DNA of 64,000 nt from JBHJGM01 sp050331815 (GCA_050331815.1 JBHJGM010000003.1:372001-436000); one strand, 5' to 3'; shown: positions 41,891 to 51,086, counted from the first letter of the stretch. Notes: generated by a model from the sequence alone, not told the origin. Made by a program: numbers and translations.

Positions 41891-43054
41891 TCAACCTGTT
41901 ACCTGATGCGCACCGGGGCCCGTGCTGGAGGGAATCCAGGTGAGGTCTTCGGAAAACGCCGTGCGGTAGGCTTGCTTAATTATCGCTGCCTGCGCTTCGC
42001 CGTAAGTATCCTTGGTGAAAGCCAAAACCGCCCCGCCGAACCCGCCACCGGTCAGGCGTGCCCCAATGACCTCAGGCTGTTGCCGGAGTTGCTCGACCAG
42101 AAAATCCAACTCGGCCACGGAGTTTTCGAAATTGTCGCGGCTGCTTTCGTGCGAGGCGTACAGACACGCGCCCGCCTGCTCCAAATCGCCTTGCTCCAGT
42201 GCCTCACAGACCTGTTTAACCCGCGCGTTTTCCGTGATAATATGATGCGCGCGTTTGTCCAGTACAGCTTCCAGTTTCGCGGCAGCGCGCTGCGGATCGG
42301 TGGCCAGGGAAAGGTATTCAACTTCCGGATACACTGCCTGAATCGCGTCGCGCGCCCGCATGCATTCTCCGTGGCGGTCGGCGTAAAAAGAGTCCACCAA
42401 GGCGTGCTTGAGACCGGTATTGAAAATGTGGAAGGCGGTGCCTTCAGGCAGGGGCACCGTGGAGAACGTCTCCGCGCGGCAATCGATGCGCACAAGTGCG
42501 TTGGTCTCACCAAAAGCGGAAACGCCCTGGTCCAGAATTCCGCAGGGAACGCCCACGAAGTTGTTTTCGGCGCGGCGGCCCAGACGGGCCATCTCCTCGC
42601 GCGGCAGTTCAAATTCAAGTAATCCGCTCAGGGCATACGCCGTGGCCAGTTCCAGCGCTGCGCTGCTGCTCAAGCCCGCACCAGGGGGCAGGTTGCTGGC
42701 AATGGCCAGGCTGATTCCCGAAGGTGCCACTTGGCCCAGCTTCGCCACCTCGTCGATGACGCCCAGCGGGTAATTGGCCCAGGAGCCTGTCCCGGTCAAT
42801 GGAGCCAGGCGGGCCAGGTCGACCTCGACCGCCTCGCCGTTGCCCAGCGTAGCGATGCGCGCGCGTCCGGACTCACCGGCCCCAGCGGCGACAGCCACGC
42901 CCATGTCCAGACTGGCCCCCAGCACCAGACCGCCGTTGTAGTCGGTGTGGTTGCCGATGAACTCGACCCGACCCGGAGCGAAGGAGAGGTGGCTGGCCGA
43001 CCAGGCAAAGCGTTCGGCAAAGAGGGTTTGCGCGTCGAGGACGGTGGGATGCAT
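41891..43054 (-). CDS. galK: galactokinase
   Basis: Encodes 387 residues from the ATG at 43054; the upstream frame is open but lacks GHMP features. GHMP kinase signatures are complete: GRVEFIGNHTDYNGG (galactokinase motif), NLPPGAGLSSSAALELA (ATP loop), RAENNFVGVPCGILDQ with the catalytic Asp, and LTGGGFGGAVLAFTK. It phosphorylates galactose in the Leloir pathway. No galT, galE or transporter is beside it. Confidence 0.93.
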   Translation of the reverse strand: MHPTVLDAQTLFAERFAWSASHLSFAPGRVEFIGNHTDYNGGLVLGASLDMGVAVAAGAGESGRARIATLGNGEAVEVDLARLAPLTGTGSWANYPLGVIDEVAKLGQVAPSGISLAIASNLPPGAGLSSSAALELATAYALSGLLEFELPREEMARLGRRAENNFVGVPCGILDQGVSAFGETNALVRIDCRAETFSTVPLPEGTAFHIFNTGLKHALVDSFYADRHGECMRARDAIQAVYPEVEYLSLATDPQRAAAKLEAVLDKRAHHIITENARVKQVCEALEQGDLEQAGACLYASHESSRDNFENSVAELDFLVEQLRQQPEVIGARLTGGGFGGAVLAFTKDTYGEAQAAIIKQAYRTAFSEDLTWIPSSTGPGAHQVTG

Positions 43055-43103
43055 CGCAGTTGCATGGCAGAGGGTAGGGGCGCGGGGCAAGCCGACAAAA
43101 GAA

Positions 43104-43132
43104 AAGGCCCGCGGCAGTGCACCGCGGGCCTT
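43104..43132 (-). terminator. Rho-independent terminator of the HU gene
   Basis: An 11-base perfect stem (arms at 43104-43114 and 43122-43132) around a 7-base loop is followed on the minus strand by TTTTCTTTT. It begins 33 bases after the HU stop codon. Confidence 0.88.
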
Positions 43133-43165
43133 GTCAAAATGGGAAGCAGTCGAATTCCCCGTGTA

Positions 43166-43444
43166 TCAGGCAAGGGCCTTGAGTTGGGCGCCCGGCTTGA
43201 ACTTCACCGTTTTCGAAGCGGCGATTTTGATCTTCTCGCCGGTCTTCGGATTGACGCCCATACGGGCAGCGCGCTTGGTCACCTCGAAGGTGCCGAAGCC
43301 GATCAGCTGAACGGATTTATCCTTGCTCTTGATGCCCTTCTTGATCCCTTCGATCACGGCGTCAACCGCGCGCTCGGCGGCGGCCTTCGACGTTTCCTTG
43401 CCCAGGGATTTTTGTACTTCCTCGATAAGCTCTGCTTTATTCAT
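43166..43444 (-). CDS. HU/IHF-family DNA-binding protein
   Basis: Encodes 92 residues, the normal length. NKAELIEEVQKSLG, VDAVIEGIKKGI, VQLIGFGTFEVTKRAARMGVNPKTGEKIKI is the HU signature with the DNA-binding arm, and the lysine-rich ending is typical. It is a nucleoid protein acting as a dimer. A long AT-rich leader of about 190 bases precedes the gene and contains TTGACC in the right orientation, but I see no matched -10. Confidence 0.93.
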   Translation of the reverse strand: MNKAELIEEVQKSLGKETSKAAAERAVDAVIEGIKKGIKSKDKSVQLIGFGTFEVTKRAARMGVNPKTGEKIKIAASKTVKFKPGAQLKALA

Positions 43445-43636
43445 AGATATCTGATTAATTGTGCGAAACCGATTCGGTTCAACGCACGCGATTTACTGTA
43501 TCTAAAATAAGACAGGTCAACCCCAAAGGCGCTTAACGCGAAAAAAAACTCATTTGGGCGGATTACGCGAAGGCGCATGGATATTGGCTTCGGGGTGGAC
43601 TTCCCCCTGCCGCCCGCTTTGCGTCAATTTCAAAAG

Positions 43637-43798
43637 CTAGTCCAGCGCCTGAACCCTGTCCAAGCCCCGTTCGGCGGCGAGTTGGTCGGCGCGTTTGCGC
43701 AGTTGCCGGGCCATGACGCGCGCCTGCTCAGGGGGTGCTCCCAGGCGTTGGAAGGCCGCGATCAAGCTCGCACTATCGGGATCGTTCTCGCTCGCCAT
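43637..43798 (-). CDS. small conserved-looking protein of 53 residues
   Basis: Encodes 53 residues from the ATG at 43798, preceded by a good ribosome site (AGGAAAG) 10 bases after the YgfZ stop codon. The sequence is helical and charged (LIAAFQRLGAPPEQARVMARQLRKRADQLA). The ribosome site and the tight coupling to YgfZ argue that it is real, although no family is recognised. Function unknown. Confidence 0.6.
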   Translation of the reverse strand: MASENDPDSASLIAAFQRLGAPPEQARVMARQLRKRADQLAAERGLDRVQALD

Positions 43799-43808
43799 AA
43801 CTTTCCTA

Positions 43809-44699
43809 TTAAAGCACCCGAATCTCGGGCGTTCCTCCCGCCTGCAGTGCCAGTTCGGTGCCGGGGGAAACGTGCGCGAGCTTGAGCAGGGCCAGCGCGT
43901 GCACCCCACCTTCCCGTGGGGTGGGATGGACGCTGCGCACTTCCCCCACAGCGCGATCTTCACGAAACAGCGACTGCCCGGTGGCCAGGGTCGGGCCGCT
44001 GGAGCCGATGCGAAACAGCCCGCGGCGCACCTGCCCCATCGCATGCAATCGGGCCATGACCTCCTGCCCGAGGTAACACCCCTTGTCGAATGCCACGGCT
44101 TCTTTTTCCAGAGCGGCTTCCTGAGGCAGGTCTCCCTCCAAACCGCAATCGGTCGGGACTGCGGCAATCCCCGCCTCGATACGCAGCGCCTCAAACTCGA
44201 GCGGGTCGACCAAATTCACTTCCTTCGGCGCGATGAAGGCACCATCGACTTTGAGGCAGTCCAGCCGCAGCCCCGGCAAGCCGCGTCCGCGAAAAAGGTA
44301 ACCCAACTGCACATCCTCAACGAATGCCTTTGGCGGTGGAAACTCGCCAGGCCAGCCTTTTGAAAAGTCAGCTTCGATGTCGCCGGTCACGCTCAGGAGT
44401 TCGCCCGACAGGGCCTCGATCTCCACATCGTCAGCGATGATGCGTGCCTCCAGGTGTGCAACCAGCACTGGGGCCTCGCATTGATAGGACACGAGCAAAA
44501 ACGTTTCCTCATCCAGCTGCAGGACAAAGGAATCGGCCTGCACACGCCCCTTGCGATCGAGCCAGAGCCCGTAGGTGCAGGCCTTATCCAGCGGCGACCG
44601 CAAATCGTTGGAGAACTGCGACTGCAAATAATCGAAGGCATCCTCGCCGGTCACCCGCAGAAGCGCTGACGGTTGCCCATGGATTCCACGCAAGGTCAT
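43809..44699 (-). CDS. ygfZ: YgfZ/GcvT-like folate-binding protein
   Basis: Encodes 296 residues from the ATG at 44699. The YgfZ motif K-G-C-Y-x-G-Q-E is present as DKGCYLGQEVMARLH (Lys206, Cys208), with the GcvT-type fold around it (ALLRVTGEDAFDYLQSQFSNDL). YgfZ uses folate in repair or assembly of Fe-S clusters. It is divergent from the DAHP synthase gene and coupled to a small gene downstream. Confidence 0.88.
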   Translation of the reverse strand: MTLRGIHGQPSALLRVTGEDAFDYLQSQFSNDLRSPLDKACTYGLWLDRKGRVQADSFVLQLDEETFLLVSYQCEAPVLVAHLEARIIADDVEIEALSGELLSVTGDIEADFSKGWPGEFPPPKAFVEDVQLGYLFRGRGLPGLRLDCLKVDGAFIAPKEVNLVDPLEFEALRIEAGIAAVPTDCGLEGDLPQEAALEKEAVAFDKGCYLGQEVMARLHAMGQVRRGLFRIGSSGPTLATGQSLFREDRAVGEVRSVHPTPREGGVHALALLKLAHVSPGTELALQAGGTPEIRVL

Positions 44700-44800
44700 C
44701 TGTCTAGAAAAGCATCCTCTGCCCTCTCGGCGCAACCTCCTGCGGACGGTAAAAAGCGTTGAAAGGTACGGCCATTCGGACAGGCTCGTGGGTCGCATCC

Positions 44801-45883
44801 ATGAAACACCCGACCGATCTCACCGCCCCCGCGCCCACCTCGGATGTCAACATCACCGAGACACGCACGCTGGCCTCGCCCGAGGAACTCATTCGCGCGA
44901 TCCCGAAAACCGAATCGCAGGCACAATTCGTCACCCAAAGCCGCGAGGCCATCCACCGCATCAGCTTTGGCGACGACGATCGCCTGCTCGTCATCGTGGG
45001 CCCCTGCTCAATTCACGACTTGGACGCCGGGCGCGAGTACGCTGATCGGTTGGCCCAACTGGCCGGGGAAGTCCGCAAGCAGATGCTGCTGGTCATGCGC
45101 GTTTATTTTGAAAAACCGCGCACCACCGTCGGGTGGAAGGGCCTGATCATGGACCCGCACCTGGACGGCACTTACGATATTCCCGCCGGACTCAAGGTGG
45201 CGCGCGAATTTCTGCTCGAAGTACTCGAGCGCGGTCTGCCCACGGCCACGGAACTGCTCGATCCGATCACTCCGCAGTACATTGCCGATTTGATCTGCTG
45301 GTCGGCTATCGGCGCGCGCACCACCGAGTCGCAGACGCACCGGCAGATGGCGTCCGGGCTATCGATGCCCCTGGGCTTCAAGAACGGCACCGATGGCTTG
45401 ATTCAGACGGCGATCAACGCGATTCGCGCTGCGGGCAGCCAGCAGCGTTTTCTGGGGATCGACGCCAAGGGGCGCGCCTCGGCTCTGACTACCCGGGGCA
45501 ATCCGAATTGCCACCTGGTACTGCGCGGTGGGCGCGATGGCCCCAACTACGAGGCCGCGCACGTACATGATGCCGCCAAAAAACTGGAGGCGGCGGGTCT
45601 GATTCCGGCGGTCATGATCGACTGCGCCCATGACAATAGCCAGAAGACCCCGGAGCGCAGCCTGGAGGTCTTTCGCAATGTGGTCAGCCAGGCGTGCGCG
45701 GGCGATCGAGCGGTTATTGGCGCCATGCTCGAGAGTAATTTGCAGGCGGGCAGTCAGCAGTTTCCGCAGCCCAAGGCGGCGTTGCAGCGCGGCGTCTCAA
45801 TCACCGATCCCTGCATCGACTGGGGCTCGACACACGAGGTCATTCGCGAAGCGGCGCGCGATTTGGCCGAGGCCCAGGGCTGA
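44801..45883 (+). CDS. aroF: 3-deoxy-7-phosphoheptulonate (DAHP) synthase, class I
   Basis: Encodes 360 residues from the ATG at 44801. LLVIVGPCSIHDLD, KPRTTVGWKGLIMDPHLDG, ATELLDPITPQYIADLICWSAIGARTTESQTHRQMASGLSMPLGFKNGTDG, and MIDCAHDNSQK with the metal-binding His are the complete class I (AroAI-alpha) signature. It condenses PEP and erythrose-4-phosphate at the entry to aromatic amino acid synthesis. Whether it is the Phe-, Tyr- or Trp-inhibited form cannot be told, so the symbol is only indicative. Confidence 0.92.
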   Translation: MKHPTDLTAPAPTSDVNITETRTLASPEELIRAIPKTESQAQFVTQSREAIHRISFGDDDRLLVIVGPCSIHDLDAGREYADRLAQLAGEVRKQMLLVMRVYFEKPRTTVGWKGLIMDPHLDGTYDIPAGLKVAREFLLEVLERGLPTATELLDPITPQYIADLICWSAIGARTTESQTHRQMASGLSMPLGFKNGTDGLIQTAINAIRAAGSQQRFLGIDAKGRASALTTRGNPNCHLVLRGGRDGPNYEAAHVHDAAKKLEAAGLIPAVMIDCAHDNSQKTPERSLEVFRNVVSQACAGDRAVIGAMLESNLQAGSQQFPQPKAALQRGVSITDPCIDWGSTHEVIREAARDLAEAQG

Positions 45884-45895
45884 AAAGGGGGCGGT

Positions 45896-46447
45896 TCAGG
45901 TAGGTGCCGGCACGGGGCGCAGGTTACCTGAAAGCAGCTGACGGTAGACGCGGTTTTTCACCCTGGGCAGAAAGCTACTGACGGAGTAATTCTGGCGTTT
46001 AACCGCGCCGGGCCCGAAACGGTAGGAAGCCGCCAGAGCCGGATAGGAAAAGGCGCGCGCTTTTTCCAGGAGCCCCCGCAGATGGACGAGGTAGGCAATG
46101 CCCATGCGGACGTTTTCCTGCCATTGCCAGGCGTGATCCCAGTCCTTGTCGGAAACGGTCTGCCAAGCGCCCTCGCTCATCTGCATGAGTCCCCGGGCAA
46201 AGCCGTTAGCGGATTCCGCCGAGGGGTCGAGGCTGCTCTCGGCCTGGGCGATCGCAAAGACGAAATACGGATCCAGGCCAGCCTGGGCGCTTTCCTGTTC
46301 GATAAATTTCCAGACCTCGACGGTCGAGGGGCGATTCTTTTTGGCCTCCTCGCGCATGTTGCTGCAGCCGCCCAGCATGAATAACAGCGCGACCAGCAGG
46401 CAGAGGATTCCAGCAGGTTGCCGGCGTCGTAAGGAAGAAAGCTTCAT
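45896..46447 (-). CDS. lytic transglycosylase lipoprotein (SLT domain)
   Basis: Encodes 183 residues from the ATG at 46447. A lipoprotein signal peptide ends in LFMLGGC (lipid-modified Cys28). The SLT lysozyme-like domain has the catalytic Glu70 in AQAESSLDPSAESANGFARGLMQM, then NVRMGIAYLVHLRGLL and ALAASYRFGPGAV. It cleaves the glycan strands of peptidoglycan, probably attached to the outer membrane. Last gene of the plsC-maf-TonB-RluA operon, 11 bases after the RluA-like gene. Confidence 0.88.
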   Translation of the reverse strand: MKLSSLRRRQPAGILCLLVALLFMLGGCSNMREEAKKNRPSTVEVWKFIEQESAQAGLDPYFVFAIAQAESSLDPSAESANGFARGLMQMSEGAWQTVSDKDWDHAWQWQENVRMGIAYLVHLRGLLEKARAFSYPALAASYRFGPGAVKRQNYSVSSFLPRVKNRVYRQLLSGNLRPVPAPT

Positions 46448-46458
46448 CGGCAAGAAAA

Positions 46459-47415
46459 CTAGAGGCGGCGGGAGCGCGAACGCGAGCGTCCAGAGCTGCG
46501 GCTGCCGCTGCGAGAGGCTTCGGCGGCACCGGGCGCATCCGCCTTGATCCACAAATCTGGATGGGAATCCAGGAGCAGGGAAAAATCCTCCGGCATCGGG
46601 CACTCGGCCTTGAACTCGACGGTCTCGCCCTCGTGGTTGAATTTCAGTTCGAGCGCGGCGGCGTGCAGAAACATGCGCTTGGCGTAAATGCCGCGGGCAA
46701 TGCGACGGTTGAAGCGAAAATCGCCGTAGGTCTGGTCGCCGACAATGGGGGCCTTACGCTTGGCGCACTGCACGCGCAACTGGTGCGTCCGACCGGTCAC
46801 CGGCATGAGTTGCACGAGCGACACACCCAGGCGGTTGAGATCCTGGCGTAGGTAATGGTAGCGGGTCCGCGCCGCCACCGCATTTTTGCCGCCGCCGCTA
46901 TTGGCCGCACCATAACGCACGCGCAGATTTCCTTCGGCGTCGCGGCTGCGTTCGAGCAGGTCGATCCACAAGGGAGGCATCGAGGGCGGGCGGCCCTTGA
47001 CGATGGCCAGGTAGGTTTTTTTAGCCCGATGCGAGGCAAAGAGCTCGCGCACTGGTTCGGCGATAGCGTCGTTGAGCGAAACCAGCACCAGGCCGGTGGT
47101 GGGAGAATCGAGACGATTGAGCAGATAGACGCGGCGCGGCCGACCGTTTTCCGTCCACTCAAAACACTCGTCGTCAAATTTGTAGGGCTTGGTCAGGAGG
47201 GCTGGACGCTGCTCTTCTGGATCGGGCGCGGTGCCCTGTTTGGCGCGCACCTTGCGAATGGCCTCCGGCAGGTCTTCGGCCTCCTCCGGCGGGTTGGGAT
47301 GGCTGAGCACGCCGGGGGGCTTATACAGAGCGCGCAAACCGCAGGGGTGCTGCGCCAATACCGAAACCCCTTCGAACAACGGCAGGTCCGAAGCTATGGC
47401 GTCGTTTGCGGCCAT
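46459..47415 (-). CDS. RluA-family pseudouridine synthase
   Basis: Encodes 318 residues. LLNRLDSPTTGLVLVS (Arg101-Leu-Asp103) is the family motif with catalytic Asp103, and VTGRTHQLRVQCA and GDQTYGDFRFNRR follow. It isomerises uridines in rRNA or tRNA. There is no N-terminal S4 domain, and the last 25 residues are Ser/Arg-rich (SRSGSRSSGRSRSRSRRL), probably an RNA-contacting tail. The start overlaps the upstream stop (TAATG). Confidence 0.87.
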   Translation of the reverse strand: MAANDAIASDLPLFEGVSVLAQHPCGLRALYKPPGVLSHPNPPEEAEDLPEAIRKVRAKQGTAPDPEEQRPALLTKPYKFDDECFEWTENGRPRRVYLLNRLDSPTTGLVLVSLNDAIAEPVRELFASHRAKKTYLAIVKGRPPSMPPLWIDLLERSRDAEGNLRVRYGAANSGGGKNAVAARTRYHYLRQDLNRLGVSLVQLMPVTGRTHQLRVQCAKRKAPIVGDQTYGDFRFNRRIARGIYAKRMFLHAAALELKFNHEGETVEFKAECPMPEDFSLLLDSHPDLWIKADAPGAAEASRSGSRSSGRSRSRSRRL

Positions 47416-48707
47416 TAGCGCAGATGAAACGTGATGGAGAAAAACTCCCGCTCGCTGAGGACTCTGATCATGTCGTCACTCCACGGGCCATAGGGCGAGT
47501 TTTCGAAAATGGCGTCCTCACAGATGAGGGCAAACTGGCGGGTTCCGGTGGCATCAGTGATGCGCAGGTTGTGCACCCGACCGTCGCGGTCAAGCTCGCC
47601 GGTTACGGTGACTTTCGTGCCCAGATCGGAAGGCGTGAAAGGGTAATTCTCCAGTTTGATCAACCAGCGGCGGTAGATGGCCTCGTAAAATTGCTGGTAG
47701 TAAATCCCGTACCGCGAGAGGCGGGAGCTGACGGCGATCTGTCCCAGGCGAGCGGCGACGCTGTCGGTTTTGCGGGTGAGGCTGGTCGGTAACTCGGGCG
47801 CGCTCAGGCGTGGACGGGGCTTGGGGTCGGGCAGGCCTTGCTGCGGAGTCTGCTCGCTGGGCGGGCGTTGCTCCTGGGGCTGCTGTTGTTGCGGCTGTTC
47901 CACCGGCTGATCGGAGGGGTCCTCAACCGGTGGCACCTCGGGCAGAAATAATTCGACCATCTCCGGGAGCGAGTCGTCGGGGAGCTCCTCGTTTTCGGTG
48001 GGCTCTTTTTCCGTGGCACCGGTCCCGTCGGGGTCGAGCTCCTCGACCTGAATCAATTCGGGGGTCGGCGGCGGTGCCGGCGCGGGCTGCGCAGTTTCCT
48101 GGGCGGCTTCGGTCGGTTGGGAATCCGGCTGCGGCTCGACCGGCTGACCCTGGGGCACGTACTGGGATGGATCTTCGAGCGTGCCCACCACGATGCTCTG
48201 CGAGGTTTCAATCTCGCCATCCTCGACGGAGGGGAAATCGTCTTCGGCGAGAAAATCCGGGTCGGGCTGGGCCGCTACCTGATTTTGAAAAGACTCCTGG
48301 TTGGTTTCCTCGTCGGGAAAATCCTGATTGGCGTCCGGGTTGGCCTCGACGTATTCGGGGCGCGGCGGCTCGGGCACAGGGACAAGTTCCTCCTCCTCTT
48401 CTTCCTCGGTTTTGTTCGGCGGAGGCGTCTGCGCCAGCTTCAGGCCCAGCTGCAGGGAGCTGCTCGGACGCAGGCGCAGGCTGAGGTCGTCACCGGATTC
48501 CTGAATGGCGTTGGTGAACGTCTCGTAGGCGCCCCATCCGGCCCCGGCGTTGACCACGAGGGTGCACAGGACAGCGATGACCAGCGCTCGGCGTTGCAGA
48601 CGCGCCGGAAAGGCACCGCGTTGCAGCAGATCCCACTTGACCGGTGCGCCGGTGCGCGGGCGGACCGGGCGTCGACGGGTGCGGCGGCTTTGGCGTGGAG
48701 GCGGCAT
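47415..48707 (-). CDS. TonB-like energy transducer with long acidic-proline linker
   Basis: Encodes 430 residues from the ATG at 48707, which overlaps the maf stop (TGATG). A short basic cytoplasmic N-terminus (RQSRRTRRRPVRPR) is followed by one membrane helix (about 40-58: ALVIAVLCTLVVNAGAGW). A very long Pro/Glu/Gln/Asp-rich linker spans about 95-300. The C-terminal domain (about 325-430) resembles the TonB C-terminus: YQQFYEAIYRRWLIKLENYPF, KVTVTGELDRDGRVHNLRI, SPYGPW. ExbB and ExbD are not in the window. It would span the periplasm and energise an outer-membrane receptor, or act in a related envelope role. Confidence 0.72.
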   Translation of the reverse strand: MPPPRQSRRTRRRPVRPRTGAPVKWDLLQRGAFPARLQRRALVIAVLCTLVVNAGAGWGAYETFTNAIQESGDDLSLRLRPSSSLQLGLKLAQTPPPNKTEEEEEEELVPVPEPPRPEYVEANPDANQDFPDEETNQESFQNQVAAQPDPDFLAEDDFPSVEDGEIETSQSIVVGTLEDPSQYVPQGQPVEPQPDSQPTEAAQETAQPAPAPPPTPELIQVEELDPDGTGATEKEPTENEELPDDSLPEMVELFLPEVPPVEDPSDQPVEQPQQQQPQEQRPPSEQTPQQGLPDPKPRPRLSAPELPTSLTRKTDSVAARLGQIAVSSRLSRYGIYYQQFYEAIYRRWLIKLENYPFTPSDLGTKVTVTGELDRDGRVHNLRITDATGTRQFALICEDAIFENSPYGPWSDDMIRVLSEREFFSITFHLR

Positions 48708-49327
48708 CAATCCTGCGTTGAAAATTTGAGCCTGTGCCAAAGGCCCAGCGACTGCAAACGTTCCTTCAAGTGTTCGACGGGCAGGCCCATGATGTTGGCG
48801 AGCGAGCCGTTGTAATGATCGATAATCAATTCGCGTCCTTCCTGGATTCCGTAGGCGCCGGCCTTGTCGAGCGGGTCGACCCGTGAAAAATAGGTCTGAA
48901 TGGTGGCTTCATCGAGCACTTTGAATACCACCTCGCTGGTGGCGAGGCTGCTGTCGGAGCGATCCTCACTTTCCAAAAGCAGGTGAACCCCGGTAAAGAC
49001 CGTGTGGGTGCAGCCGGACAGGCGCATAAGCATCTGCCGGGCTTCCTCGAGATTCGCGGGCTTGTGCAAAAGCTGTCCCTCCAGCGACACTACTGTATCC
49101 GAACCCAGCACCAGCGCTCCGGGAAAGGATGGCGCGACAGCTTCGGCCTTGCGACGCGCGTTCTCCAACACGAGGGGACCGGGCGCGGCGTCGGTCCCCT
49201 CGTTTTCATCGATGTGGGCGGGCACGACTTCGAATTCCAGACCCAGCGTACGCAACAGATGACTGCGCCGTGGCGACTGCGAGGCCAGGACCAGTTGCAG
49301 GGGTTGCGATTCGGAGCCGGCTTGCAT
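48707..49327 (-). CDS. maf: Maf-type nucleotide pyrophosphatase
   Basis: Encodes 206 residues. LVLASQSPRRSHLLRTLGLEFEVVPAHIDE, KAEAVA, LVLGSDTVVSLEGQLLHKP with the catalytic Asp, and DKAGAYGIQEGRELII are the Maf/YhdE motifs. Family members hydrolyse dTTP, UTP or modified nucleotides and affect septum formation. It is coupled to the TonB-like gene. Confidence 0.93.
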   Translation of the reverse strand: MQAGSESQPLQLVLASQSPRRSHLLRTLGLEFEVVPAHIDENEGTDAAPGPLVLENARRKAEAVAPSFPGALVLGSDTVVSLEGQLLHKPANLEEARQMLMRLSGCTHTVFTGVHLLLESEDRSDSSLATSEVVFKVLDEATIQTYFSRVDPLDKAGAYGIQEGRELIIDHYNGSLANIMGLPVEHLKERLQSLGLWHRLKFSTQD

Positions 49328-49353
49328 CAGAACTTATCGCGCAATCCGATCTG

Positions 49354-50034
49354 TTAGCGCCAGAGGCGGCTGCGCCCGCGCCATTCGGGGTCTGCGAGAA
49401 ACGCCGCATGTTGTTTGCCGGTGGTCTTCAGGGCTTCTTCAAAGGTGGCCGTGGTCGGCTTGGCATCGCGGGAGACCGGCTGGCCGATGTGGAGCGATGC
49501 TTCCGGGAGCGTGTGATCGCCAAAGAGGATGCGCTTATACACTGGTACGGCAGCTTGAGCAGGGCTGCGCTTGAGCAAGATCTCCGTGCCGCCTAAAAAG
49601 GCGGGCCAGGGCTCAAAATCGCTTACGAGGCGTCCCTGCGGGTACAGAAAGAGGGCCCTTCGTTCGCCCGACGGGGTTTCCTTGAGCAGTCGTGTGGCGT
49701 AGAGGAGGCCCCGGGCGCGCTCGGATTTGGATTCCAGATCGACGCCGAAGACTCCCGCGTTGGTGAAGAACTTTCGCTTCACGAGGTTTTTTTCCTCCAT
49801 CATCAGGTAAGAGCGGATGCCGAATTGCTCGATGATGGGCAGCTCTAGAAAGCCATCCCACCAGGTCTGGTGATTGCTGAAAAAGACCAGCGGATAGCTC
49901 TCCGCGTTGTCCAAAAACGTTTCGACGCCCGGCTCGGCGGAAACCCAGATGCGTCGAAAGTGCCGGCGGAACAGGCGACGCAGGTAAAAGACCAGCAGGG
50001 CCGATTTGAAGGGACTGTGACGTGCCGGGAGCAT
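49354..50034 (-). CDS. PlsC-like acyltransferase
   Basis: Encodes 226 residues. NHQTWWDG (His55, Asp60) is the HX4D acyltransferase motif, with FLYPQGRLVSDFEPWPAFLGG as the following glycerolphosphate-binding block. The missing long hydrophobic N-terminal helix suggests a peripheral membrane protein. It could make phosphatidic acid or acylate another lipid. The start is 53 bases from the divergent heme operon. Confidence 0.8.
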   Translation of the reverse strand: MLPARHSPFKSALLVFYLRRLFRRHFRRIWVSAEPGVETFLDNAESYPLVFFSNHQTWWDGFLELPIIEQFGIRSYLMMEEKNLVKRKFFTNAGVFGVDLESKSERARGLLYATRLLKETPSGERRALFLYPQGRLVSDFEPWPAFLGGTEILLKRSPAQAAVPVYKRILFGDHTLPEASLHIGQPVSRDAKPTTATFEEALKTTGKQHAAFLADPEWRGRSRLWR

Positions 50035-50087
50035 TGGGGATTTCGCACAAAGAGCGAGCTGGCCTTGATTCTACGGCAGGCTGCCCC

Positions 50088-51074
50088 ATGACTGCGAGCG
50101 TGCCGAACGAAGCACCCGACCCCGCCCGCGTCAAAGCAGAGTTTCTATTGCTGCAGGATCGCCTGTGTGCGCAATTCGAAGCCATCGAGGCAGGCGCTTC
50201 CGGCGCGTCGACCTCCAGAAGCTTCCTGGCCGACGACTGGACCCGGTCCCCGGACGCGGCCAAGGGCCTTTCCGGTGAAGGTCGCACACGCGTGCTGGAG
50301 GCAGGCGCCGTCTTTGAGAAAGCCGGGGTGAACTTTTCGGATGTACGCGGGGCCTCGATGCCACCCTCGGCCACTGCAGCCCGCCCTTCGCTGGTGGGCG
50401 CAAGCTTTCGTGCGCTGGGCGTTTCGGTGGTGATGCACCCTGAAAATCCCTATGCACCTACGGCCCACGCGAATGTGCGCTTTTTTCTGGCGGAGAAACC
50501 TGACGAGGCACCGCAGTGGTGGTTTGGCGGGGGCTTCGACCTCACGCCGTTTTACCCGTTCGACGACGATATCCGTGCCTGGCATACGGCGGCCCGGGCC
50601 ATCTGTCAGCCGCTCGGCCCGGACGTTTACGCGCGCTTCAAGGAAAACTGTGACCGCTATTTTTACCTGCCGCACCGGCAGGAGACACGGGGTGTCGGTG
50701 GACTGTTTTTCGACGATTTCAACGAGCCCGGGTTCGCGCGGAGTCTGGATTTTGCCCGACTGGTCGGCGACACCTTTGGTGAGGCCTATGCCGCCATCGT
50801 TCAACGACGGCACCGCGCGCCCTTCGCGCAGCGCGAGCGCGCCTTTCAGCTCTACCGCCGGGGGCGCTACGTTGAGTTCAACCTGGTCTATGACCGCGGG
50901 ACGCTCTTTGGGCTGCAAAGTGGCGGTCGCATCGAAAGCATCCTGATGTCGCTGCCCCCGGCAACCGGCTGGCGGTACGGTTACACGCCCGAGCCAGGCT
51001 CGCCCGAGGCCGCGCTGACCGAGCACTACCTGCGCCCGAGAGACTGGCTTGCCGAACTGCCTGAGAATGCATAG
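50088..51074 (+). CDS. hemF: coproporphyrinogen III oxidase, oxygen-dependent
   Basis: Encodes 328 residues from the ATG at 50088. FEKAGVNFSDVRG, SVVMHPENPYAPTAHANVRFF, WWFGGGFDLTPFYPF, YFYLPHRQETRGVGGLFFDD and GRYVEFNLVYDRGTLFGLQSGGR are all typical. It decarboxylates two propionates of coproporphyrinogen III with O2. It is the first gene of the seven-gene heme operon. An oxygen-independent counterpart (hemN) lies two genes on, so the organism can make heme with or without oxygen. Confidence 0.95.
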   Translation: MTASVPNEAPDPARVKAEFLLLQDRLCAQFEAIEAGASGASTSRSFLADDWTRSPDAAKGLSGEGRTRVLEAGAVFEKAGVNFSDVRGASMPPSATAARPSLVGASFRALGVSVVMHPENPYAPTAHANVRFFLAEKPDEAPQWWFGGGFDLTPFYPFDDDIRAWHTAARAICQPLGPDVYARFKENCDRYFYLPHRQETRGVGGLFFDDFNEPGFARSLDFARLVGDTFGEAYAAIVQRRHRAPFAQRERAFQLYRRGRYVEFNLVYDRGTLFGLQSGGRIESILMSLPPATGWRYGYTPEPGSPEAALTEHYLRPRDWLAELPENA

Positions 51075-51086
51075 GGTTGTGAGTCA

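Noticed and set aside
43577..43885. Frame of 102 codons on the plus strand near HU
   Set aside because: Opposes the small coupled gene and YgfZ; no ribosome site and no protein-like motif.
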